From: Ktedonobacterales bacterium
GTDB lineage: Bacteria; Chloroflexota; Ktedonobacteria; Ktedonobacterales; DATBGS01
Direction: 5' to 3'
DNA: 64,000 bases
Assembly: GCA_036557285.1 (NCBI GenBank)
Contig: DATBHW010000029.1
Span: 1 to 64,000 of the forward strand
This document shows positions 29,610 to 36,460 of the stretch, in pieces (position 1 is the stretch's first letter; the number at the start of each line of letters is the position of its first letter). Under the pieces are notes generated by a model. The model worked only from the letters and a program-made list of their open reading frames with translations, had not been told where the DNA came from and made no database searches. The translations under genes were made by a program, and so were the position numbers.

Positions 29610-31087
29610 TGCGGCTCGCTTCTGGTCGGCAGATGCTTTTGCCTGGCTGGCGGCGGTGGCGCGACCAGCCAGTAGAGCGCGCGGGCCGCCCCTGGCTTGC
29701 GCGGGATATGTGACGCGCCTGATCGCCTCTCCGATCTGGCAGCCGCTGCTGGCTCCATCTTCGTGGCTGGCGCAGTGCCTCCGCGATCCAGATCATCCAG
29801 CAGATCAAGCATCTGATTCACGCTTTGCGCCACGCCTTCAACCATCAGATAGCCCGATGGTTTGATCGCGTCGCCCACCAGATAGAGGCCGCGCAAGCCG
29901 ATCTCCGGCGCAAAATCTGCGCCCTGCTGCGCCCGGTTGACCGGCCATTCCCCGCGATACTGGCTGATCGTCAGCACCCGACAATCGCGCTCAAAATCGG
30001 GGCCGATAATCCGGCGCAGGTCAGCCACCGCCAGCGCGCGCTCCTGCTCCACATCATCCGAGCGCATCACCTGATGCGTAATCAGCAGGTGCTTACCCGG
30101 CGGGGCCAGCCGCCGGTCACAATTGCTGGGCTGCACCATACCCGCTATCCGCTCGGTATCCAGGCAATACATAATCCCCTTATGCGGAATCAGCGAGCGA
30201 TCACTGAGTACATGGACCTTCAGACCAACCGCCTCGCGGATCGGCGCGCTATGTTCGACCACGCCTTGCGCCATTCGCGCCGTCGCGCGCGGCCCAACAT
30301 TGCTAATCACCAGCGGCGCATGCAGGATGCTTTCCTCGCCCGTTGCTTTGTCGCGCGCATGCACGCCCGTCACCGCGCCCTCCTCCGTCAGCACGCGCAC
30401 GACATCGTGCCGCAGACGCACCTCTCCCCCCTGCTCGCGCACGCGCCGCTCCAATTCTCCAGTCACCGCCGCGCAGCCGCCCTCCACAATGCCCGGCGGC
30501 CCATAGCGGAACATATTTTTGGTCGTCTCGGCAACCTCCAGCGCGCTTATCTCCTCCAGGGGGACGCTCAGCGCAAAATGCGAGATGCGCTCAAAGAAAG
30601 CATAGAGTTCGGGGGAGCTGGTCGGGGTCACATGGTATTTCTTCAGCCAGTCGGTGAAGGGCAGATCGCGCTCATCGGCGGGCAAACGTCGAGCCATCAG
30701 CGTTGGCCCCAGCAGCACAAAGCGCGTAAACTGGCGCGGCCCCAGGAACGAGGCGACGCCCAGCAGGGAGCGGCAGACATGCTGGCGGCCATGCACAAAA
30801 AAAGAGGCAAAGACTTCCGCGTCATACACGTAATGCGGCACCGCCAGGCGTCGCAGCATCCCCGCCAGCACGCCATTCGAGCCAAAGGGCAGCATATGCA
30901 CCGCGCCGGTGCTGATCTGCGCCCCCTGGAACGTTTTCGCCGTAAAGCGCCCGCCGCAGTGCGCCAGGCGCTCCAGCACAGCCACGCGCATGCCGCGCTG
31001 TAAACATTGGGCCGCGCTGAGCAGGCCACCCAGCCCGGCCCCAATGATGACCACATCGTAGTCCTGGTTTGCCAATTGGGGCGTCAT
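29606..31087 (-). CDS. FAD-dependent phytoene-desaturase-like oxidoreductase
   Basis: The ATG at 31087, 25 bp after the FHA gene stop, gives 493 residues. The dinucleotide-binding motif VVIIGAGLGGLLSAAQCLQRG and the acidic VLE end of strand 2 are at the N-terminus. The FAD-binding C-terminal motif (GLRGLYLVGDAIKPSGY) follows the CrtI/amine-oxidase pattern. The family includes phytoene desaturases, carotenoid isomerases and retinol-saturase-like enzymes. No phytoene synthase or prenyltransferase lies nearby, so the substrate is open. It is translationally coupled to the helical-repeat protein downstream. Confidence 0.85.
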   Translation of the reverse strand: MTPQLANQDYDVVIIGAGLGGLLSAAQCLQRGMRVAVLERLAHCGGRFTAKTFQGAQISTGAVHMLPFGSNGVLAGMLRRLAVPHYVYDAEVFASFFVHGRQHVCRSLLGVASFLGPRQFTRFVLLGPTLMARRLPADERDLPFTDWLKKYHVTPTSSPELYAFFERISHFALSVPLEEISALEVAETTKNMFRYGPPGIVEGGCAAVTGELERRVREQGGEVRLRHDVVRVLTEEGAVTGVHARDKATGEESILHAPLVISNVGPRATARMAQGVVEHSAPIREAVGLKVHVLSDRSLIPHKGIMYCLDTERIAGMVQPSNCDRRLAPPGKHLLITHQVMRSDDVEQERALAVADLRRIIGPDFERDCRVLTISQYRGEWPVNRAQQGADFAPEIGLRGLYLVGDAIKPSGYLMVEGVAQSVNQMLDLLDDLDRGGTAPATKMEPAAAARSERRSGASHIPRKPGAARALYWLVAPPPPARQKHLPTRSEPQ

Positions 31088-31112
31088 CGCGTTGTTATCG
31101 CCCAAACAATGC

Positions 31113-32942
31113 CTAGCTTTCCGGCACCGCCTGCTCGGCAGAGAGCAGGTCATTCAGCGTCGCCAGGCACTCACTCAGAATCTGATTGACATGCTGGTGC
31201 ATCTCGAAGAACTGCGCCAGTTCTCGCGCGCGCCGGGCCAGGCTGCCCAGCGTATAAATGTCGCGCGGATCACTGCGCACATCATCAATCAGCTTCATCA
31301 GGTCCGCAATCGAGAGCGACTCATCGGCGCGCTGCACTTCTTCAATCACCTTGTTTAGACGATTCGATACATCCGCAACCCCTACCCGCAGGCGTTGTGC
31401 CAGGATAGCTACCGAGTTATCATGATTGGAGATAGCATCAGTAGCAGCCCGCAGTTGATCGCGGAGGCGCTGCGCTTCTTCCTCCAGAATCTTCGCCTGG
31501 CGCAGATTCTCGCGCATCTCGGCAGTCGTCGAATCCAGCGATTTGATCGCGCTCAGCATGGTAGGGATTTCAGGCAATTGTGGTACTGGCAAGGGCATGT
31601 CCTCCTCATTCACCGTCTCAGTCAGTCTCAAGCGTTCTGCGATGGATATATCTGCCGGGGCGCCTTCCTCAACCTCTTCTTCTTCCTCCACCACGCTCAC
31701 CGACGATTCCTCGGTGAGTTCAATCCGCTCAATAATGGTCGCTTCCGGTACCTCCACCTCAGCCTGAGCCGACGCCGACGCCATCTCAGGATAGGCTGAG
31801 GCTTGCGGATACGCATCATCCTGCTCCTCATAGGTCACCGTCGCAAAAGCAGCCGAGACGCTGGCGCCTGCCGTCTCCACCAACTCCGCGTCCGTCGTCG
31901 TCTTGATCTCCTCTTCTACATCCTCCTGAGAAACCGCTGCATTCTCCCACGCGCCCGCAGCGACAGAATCGCCCTGGGTCACATACGCCCCAAAAGGCTC
32001 CAGGGTATCAGCCTGGCCCGGCACCGGAACTGTCTCAGGGTTGACCTCCGCCGCCTCTGGCTGGTGAAAGGTCATGGTCGTTGGCTCGGCTGCGCTCTCA
32101 GCAACGGAGAAGAAGATCAACTCATGCTCGCCAACACCAACATGATCGCCATTGCTCAGTGGGGTAGGGGAACGCAGTTCGACGCCGTTAATATAGGTGC
32201 CGTTGGCGCTCACCAGATCACGAATGACATAACTGACCCCATCGAAATGGATCAACGCATGCCGCCGGGAAGCCAATTGATCGCCAGAAAGCGCAATATC
32301 GTTGCTGGGCGCGCGGCCAATAGAAATATCTGGCTTCTTCAAGAGAAACTCCCGCGTTTGCCCATTTCTGCTGACAATCAGCTTGGCAGGCGACTCATTG
32401 ACACTGGTAATGGTCACGTCCACCTCCTCCTCCACCGCCGCTCGTGTCTCCATGCTGGCAACAACTGTCTCCAGGTAATCGCCAGCATTGCCAGCGTCGG
32501 GCGGCTCCGCCACAGGGGCCATTGCCGTAGGCGCCAACGCTTCTGGCGCGGGAGCCTCTGGCGCCACCATAGTAGCCTCCAGCACCTCCGGCGGCGAAAT
32601 CATCGTCGGGTCTTCTCTTACCGGGCCTCCGGTATTCGCCACCGTCGTCCCGCTCGCGTCATGCCCTGGATCAAACGGCGCCTGCGCTGTTGGCAAGGTC
32701 GGTGAAGTTGGCGGCTCGAATGAGGCGGGCGACGACCCTGGTGGCGGCCCCCATTGATGAAAAGGAGGCGCTCCCGGCCCTGGCGTTGGGAACACTGGCG
32801 CCGCAGGCCCTGCTGGCTGCTGCGGCGCTCCCCAGGGATTTTGATTGCCAGCGGGTTGAGAGCCGGTCAGCCGATTGCCACAATTCAGACAAAATTGATC
32901 TCCTGGCCGCGTCTCAACACCACAATTTGGACATCGCTCCAT
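31113..32942 (-). CDS. Zinc-ribbon FHA-domain protein with C-terminal coiled coil
   Basis: The 609-residue protein has an N-terminal zinc ribbon (CPNC...CLNC), a Pro/Ala-rich linker, and an FHA domain at roughly 185-275 (ISIGRAPSNDI, SRRHALIHFDG, NGTYINGVEL), which carries the phosphothreonine-binding Arg, Ser/Arg-His and Asn positions. An acidic low-complexity region follows (EEEEEVEEGA), then a coiled-coil C-terminus (about 465-600). It lacks a membrane span. FHA domains bind phosphothreonine peptides, so this could be a reader of the PknB-type kinase at 23480. In type VII systems FHA modules are often part of EssC or separate, and the EccC here has none. Confidence 0.9.
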   Translation of the reverse strand: MERCPNCGVETRPGDQFCLNCGNRLTGSQPAGNQNPWGAPQQPAGPAAPVFPTPGPGAPPFHQWGPPPGSSPASFEPPTSPTLPTAQAPFDPGHDASGTTVANTGGPVREDPTMISPPEVLEATMVAPEAPAPEALAPTAMAPVAEPPDAGNAGDYLETVVASMETRAAVEEEVDVTITSVNESPAKLIVSRNGQTREFLLKKPDISIGRAPSNDIALSGDQLASRRHALIHFDGVSYVIRDLVSANGTYINGVELRSPTPLSNGDHVGVGEHELIFFSVAESAAEPTTMTFHQPEAAEVNPETVPVPGQADTLEPFGAYVTQGDSVAAGAWENAAVSQEDVEEEIKTTTDAELVETAGASVSAAFATVTYEEQDDAYPQASAYPEMASASAQAEVEVPEATIIERIELTEESSVSVVEEEEEVEEGAPADISIAERLRLTETVNEEDMPLPVPQLPEIPTMLSAIKSLDSTTAEMRENLRQAKILEEEAQRLRDQLRAATDAISNHDNSVAILAQRLRVGVADVSNRLNKVIEEVQRADESLSIADLMKLIDDVRSDPRDIYTLGSLARRARELAQFFEMHQHVNQILSECLATLNDLLSAEQAVPES

Positions 32943-33042
32943 AATAATCTCCCCTCAGCACGTGCGTTTGCGAGCTTCAAGACAAGAATCATATGCTTAA
33001 AACGAATCATCGCTAGAAATAGCCCTGCTAAAAACTGAGGCC

Positions 33043-33071
33043 ATTATATCATGAGCGCCAGCCCCCAAACA
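33043..33071 (-). promoter_or_regulatory. Possible promoter of the FHA gene
   Basis: A perfect minus-strand TATAAT lies at 33043-33048, with only a weak -35 (TGTTTG, 33066-33071) 17 bp away. It serves the minus-strand FHA gene within the 268-bp divergent region shared with aroD. Confidence 0.4.
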
Positions 33072-33210
33072 ATGAAGCAGAACACACCTTGCCCCTGGAT
33101 TTTTCTCGTTGCATCTCGCTATACTCCCAGAGACAGCGTAGCCTCCCACGTAGAATAAGACGAAGCAGGAAACGCTTTTTGCGTCCCTGGAACGATACCG
33201 GAAAGAACCG

Positions 33211-34074
33211 ATGGTGAACAGAATCGCCGCCTCGCTGGCGCTCCCCGATACTCAAGCCTGCCTGGCCGCTCTTCACGCGCTGGCGCCGACTATCAGCATG
33301 GCCGAGATTCGCCTGGACATGATGGCTTCCTTCGATCTCCCTCGCCTGGTTGGCGAAGCGCCCTGCCCCCTGATTCTCACCTGTCGCCCGCCCCGCGAAG
33401 GCGGCGCGTTCCAGGGCCAGGAAGCCGAGCGCCTGGACATTCTGACTCAGGGTATGGACCTGGGCTGCGCCTATATAGATAGCGAATGGGACAGCCTCGC
33501 AGCCCTGGCCGCGCGCCGCAGCAGCGCCACGCGGCTGATCGTTTCGCGCCACTGGACCGACCACATGCCTTCAGACCTGTGGGGCGCCTACGAAACGCTG
33601 CGCAGCCAGACCGATGTGGTCAAGCTCGTTGGCCTGGCCCAACGCCCAGCCGATCTCTTACCTATCTTCGAGTTCTTGCGGCGCGCCACCAGTCCGGTAA
33701 TCGGCCTGGCGATGGGCAACGCCGGGCGACTCACACGGCTGCTCGCGCCCGCCTTCCCCCACTGCCTGCTGACATATGCGGCTCCCAGCGCGGCGGCCAT
33801 CACCGCCCCAGGACAACTGAGCGTGCAAGAAATGACCGAAATCTATCATATAAACGCCCTCAGCCCTCAGACGCAGATTCATATCCACCTGTGCGCCACA
33901 GAGGCATCCGCACAGGCAGCCATTGAACAGAACAGCAGGATGACGCATGGAGAAGCGATCTCTATCCCTCTGCTCGTTTCCGCAGAAGAAGTCGGGCGCC
34001 TGGCAGCCGGATTGCGCGCCAGCCTGCCAAACCTCACCCTGACTTTCGATCCGGCGCTGGCTGGGACAGGCTGA
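33211..34074 (+). CDS. aroD: 3-dehydroquinate dehydratase, type I, with C-terminal extension
   Basis: Type I AroD converts 3-dehydroquinate to 3-dehydroshikimate through a Schiff base. The barrel signatures are EIRLDMM, PLILTCRPPREGG, ATRLIVSRHW and TDVVKLVGLAQ, where the Lys forms the imine. MGNAGRLTRLLAPAF then matches the family's strand 7-8 region. The usual enzyme ends near residue 220-230, whereas this one has about 60 more residues containing AISIPLLVSAEEVGRLAAGL and LTLTFDP. These recall the start of shikimate dehydrogenase (x-Y-V-P-L-x-V, then N-V-T-I-P). It is followed by tyrA after 19 bp. Confidence 0.9.
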   Translation: MVNRIAASLALPDTQACLAALHALAPTISMAEIRLDMMASFDLPRLVGEAPCPLILTCRPPREGGAFQGQEAERLDILTQGMDLGCAYIDSEWDSLAALAARRSSATRLIVSRHWTDHMPSDLWGAYETLRSQTDVVKLVGLAQRPADLLPIFEFLRRATSPVIGLAMGNAGRLTRLLAPAFPHCLLTYAAPSAAAITAPGQLSVQEMTEIYHINALSPQTQIHIHLCATEASAQAAIEQNSRMTHGEAISIPLLVSAEEVGRLAAGLRASLPNLTLTFDPALAGTG

Positions 34075-34093
34075 GCAATAAGGAGAGACATAT

Positions 34094-34984
34094 ATGCAAA
34101 CGGTGGGCATTATTGGCCTGGGACTGATCGGCGGCTCCATTGGCCTGGCGCTCAAACAGCAAAGAGAGAACGCAGGCGCGCTAAGCCCTACGGTGATCGC
34201 ATACGACAATGACCCCGGACGCCGCCAGCAGGCCAGGCAGCTACAGGCAATCGATCAGATATTCGATCAACTGGCCGAGGTCGCGCAGCAAGCCGATCTG
34301 CTGATTATTGCCACGCCTGTGCTGGCCGTTCGCCAGGCGTTGGCCGAGATCGCCCCATATGTGCGCGCAGAAACCGTGATCACCGATACCGCCAGCACCA
34401 AAGCCGCTGTGCTGCGCTGGGCAGAAGAACTGCTCCCCGGCGGCGCGCGTTTTATCGGCGGCCATCCAATGGCTGGAGGCGTCGGCAGCCTCGAACAAGC
34501 CAGACCAGACCTCTTTCACGGGGCAGCTTATTGTATCGTCCCCCCCACGCAGGCTGATGAAGCCAGACATGTGGATGCATCGGCGCTTGCAGCGATTCAA
34601 GACCTCATCGCCACATTGGGCGCGCGGCCCCTGCTCATTGATGCTCAGACACATGATCGCTGCGTGGCGGCAATCAGCCATCTACCCTTTATTACCTCCG
34701 CCGCCCTGGTGGAAACCGCAGCCAACAGCCCGGAAGTTGAGATCATGCGCCAGCTTATCAGTTCAGGGTTCCGCGATACCAGCCGTCTTGCCGCGGGCGA
34801 TCCAGCCATGTACCAGAGCATCGCTGTCACGAATCGAGAAGCGATGCTCTTCTGGATGGATGCTTACATGGCGCAGTTGCAAACCTTTCGTCAGGCGCTG
34901 CAAGTCGCCGAAACCGCCGAGGCTGAACGCCTCTTGACGCTGTTCAATCAGGCCCGCCAGCACCGCAAAACGCTGCTGGAGTGA
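34094..34984 (+). CDS. tyrA: Prephenate dehydrogenase
   Basis: TyrA oxidatively decarboxylates prephenate to hydroxyphenylpyruvate. The 296-residue protein has the Rossmann motif VGIIGLGLIGGSIGLAL, DLLIIATPV, ITDTASTKAAVL and GGHPMAGG, and a helical C-terminal half (HLPFITSAALVET, FRDTSRLAAGDPAMYQSI) typical of the prephenate dehydrogenase fold. No ACT or chorismate mutase domain is attached, so feedback control must come from elsewhere, for example the attenuator downstream. AAGGAGAGA precedes the ATG. It is on the same strand as aroD and immediately before the leader region. Confidence 0.95.
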   Translation: MQTVGIIGLGLIGGSIGLALKQQRENAGALSPTVIAYDNDPGRRQQARQLQAIDQIFDQLAEVAQQADLLIIATPVLAVRQALAEIAPYVRAETVITDTASTKAAVLRWAEELLPGGARFIGGHPMAGGVGSLEQARPDLFHGAAYCIVPPTQADEARHVDASALAAIQDLIATLGARPLLIDAQTHDRCVAAISHLPFITSAALVETAANSPEVEIMRQLISSGFRDTSRLAAGDPAMYQSIAVTNREAMLFWMDAYMAQLQTFRQALQVAETAEAERLLTLFNQARQHRKTLLE

Positions 34985-35053
34985 GGCGCGCTCGCGCGTG
35001 TACCTTGTGAGCGTATCTCCTCCTGGGGTAAGTAAAATTGACCACCAATCCCC

Positions 35054-35082
35054 TTGACAGAATTGGCGAAAGGCTTTATACT
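35054..35082 (+). promoter_or_regulatory. Consensus promoter of the aromatic operon
   Basis: TTGACA (35054-35059), a 17-bp spacer and TATACT (35077-35082). The predicted start is about 35088-35090, which coincides with the leader ATG at 35089. Confidence 0.85.
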
Positions 35083-35088
35083 CGGACC

Positions 35089-35175
35089 ATGACGTACCCG
35101 GCACAACACTCAACCAGCTTTTATTATTACTTTTGGCGTCCTCCGACATGGCGGTGGACTTCTTGTGCTGGGTAA
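35089..35175 (+). CDS. Aromatic leader peptide, 28 codons, apparently leaderless
   Basis: The reading frame ATG ACG TAC ... TAA encodes 28 residues. Codons 11-16 are F-Y-Y-Y-F-W, with further Trp at 21 and 23 and Tyr at 3. Nine of 28 residues are Phe, Tyr or Trp, far above background. The predicted transcription start is at or within one base of this ATG, so translation would begin on a leaderless end. A stable terminator with a T tract begins 30 nt after the stop and precedes the DAHP synthase gene. This is the architecture of ribosome-mediated attenuation responding to Phe-, Tyr- and Trp-tRNA charging. No recognisable T-box is present. Confidence 0.85.
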   Translation: MTYPAQHSTSFYYYFWRPPTWRWTSCAG

Positions 35176-35205
35176 CGTAGCCTGGTCCCCCAAAGCCTGT
35201 CGGAG

Positions 35206-35236
35206 AAGCAGAGGAACGATTCCTCTGCTTTTTTGT
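35206..35236 (+). terminator. Attenuator terminator of the aromatic operon
   Basis: Bases 35206-35216 (AAGCAGAGGAA) pair with 35220-35230 around a 3-nt loop (11 bp), followed by a run of T to 35234. Immediately before it, TGTCGGAG (35198-35205) is complementary to CTCCGACA (35141-35148) inside the leader frame. A separate hairpin, 35138-35145 with 35152-35159, would compete for that segment. A ribosome stalled at codons 11-16 would cover part of 35141-35148. Confidence 0.85.
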
Positions 35237-35335
35237 TTGTCGTGTAGCAGTTGACGCCTGCTGAGGCAAAGGGTCGTCGGAACGAACATGGGGAGAGCAG
35301 CGGGGTAAAAGAAAGAGTTAGAAAAGAGTAAGGAC

Positions 35336-36388
35336 ATGATTATTCTCACGGAGAACCATCTAGCGCCCGAAGCGTTTATGCGCATAAGCGCCGTTCTGCG
35401 AAGAGCGCAGATCACCGAACCGCTGCGCCCCATCCAGACCGGCGTGGGCATGGCCTGCTGCCTTGGCGCAAAACACCTCAGCGCGGAGGCGCGTGCCGAA
35501 CTCAGCGCCATCGCGGGCGTCGCGGGCGTCTTCACCTTTTCCACTCCCTACCAGCTTGCCAGCCGTCACTTCCAAGACGAGAAAAGCATCATCCAGGTTG
35601 GCAGCCCCGGCGCCTCACATGTCGTAAATATTGGCAGCGGAGAGCCGGTCATCATGGCCGGGCCATGCGCAGTTGAAGATGCCCAGCAGTTAGGCGCTGT
35701 TGCGCGGGCAGCCAGGCGCGCTGGAGCCGACATGCTGCGGGGAGGAGCATTTAAGCCACGCTCCTCCCCTTACTCGTTCCAGGGGCTGGGCATTCCAGGG
35801 CTGAAACTGCTGGCCCAGGCGCGCGAAGAGACCGGACTACCTATCATTACCGAAGTCATGGAGCCTGGGCTGGTGGAAGTCGTCGCTGAATATGCTGACA
35901 TGCTGCAAATCGGCTGCCGCAATATGCAAAACTTCCCTTTGCTTCAGGCGGTGGGCAGCGCCGGAAAGCCGGTCTTATTGAAACGCGGCTTTTCCGCAAC
36001 CATTGAGGAATGGCTGCTCTCGGCAGAATACATCCTCAGCGCGGGCAACCCCAATGTCGTCCTCTGCGAGCGCGGCATTCGTAGCTTCGATCCCCAGACC
36101 AGAAACCTGCTCGATCTCAGCTGTATTCCCCTGCTGGGTATGCTGACCCATCTGCCCGTTGTCGTTGATCCCAGCCATTCCACCGGGCGACGAGAACTGG
36201 TCGCCCCGATGGCCCACGCGGCCATCGCCGCCGGAGCAGATGGCTTATTGGTTGATGTCCATCATCAGCCTGACCAGGCTCTTTGCGACGGGGATCAGGC
36301 CATCATGCCAGAGGATCTGCAACGACTTATCCAGCGCGCGCGGGTAATCCGAGAATCTCTGCTCCAGACTTCGATGATCGTTGCCTGA
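35336..36388 (+). CDS. aroF: DAHP synthase, type I-beta, with N-terminal regulatory domain
   Basis: The first enzyme of the shikimate pathway condenses phosphoenolpyruvate and erythrose 4-phosphate. Residues 1-80 are a ferredoxin-like regulatory domain, as in Thermotoga AroF. The barrel has IMAGPCAVED, MLRGGAFKPRSSPYSFQGLG, EVMEPGLVEVVAEYADMLQIG, KPVLLKRGF, VLCERGIRSF and VVVDPSHSTGRRELV, including the metal-binding Cys, His and Asp. The N-terminal domain in this class mediates Tyr or Phe inhibition. It is the first structural gene after the attenuator. AAGGA lies 5 bp before the ATG. Confidence 0.97.
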   Translation: MIILTENHLAPEAFMRISAVLRRAQITEPLRPIQTGVGMACCLGAKHLSAEARAELSAIAGVAGVFTFSTPYQLASRHFQDEKSIIQVGSPGASHVVNIGSGEPVIMAGPCAVEDAQQLGAVARAARRAGADMLRGGAFKPRSSPYSFQGLGIPGLKLLAQAREETGLPIITEVMEPGLVEVVAEYADMLQIGCRNMQNFPLLQAVGSAGKPVLLKRGFSATIEEWLLSAEYILSAGNPNVVLCERGIRSFDPQTRNLLDLSCIPLLGMLTHLPVVVDPSHSTGRRELVAPMAHAAIAAGADGLLVDVHHQPDQALCDGDQAIMPEDLQRLIQRARVIRESLLQTSMIVA

Positions 36389-36460
36389 CCAGACTCCCCC
36401 TCAGCGCGGCGGCCTCGACGATACGTTTGGAACGGCTCGGAATGTATGCAGGAGAAAGCG

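Noticed and set aside
28886-29713. Pro/Ala/Arg-rich plus-strand frame
   Set aside because: It is antisense to the helical-repeat gene, with low-complexity composition and no RBS.
29825-31003. Plus-strand open frame of 392 codons
   Set aside because: It is antisense to the FAD oxidoreductase gene and its composition (Arg, His, Gln) fits a shadow.
35089-35236. T-box riboswitch as the mechanism
   Set aside because: I do not find the conserved T-box sequence or the long specifier stem. The leader frame with an aromatic codon run favours ribosome-mediated attenuation.
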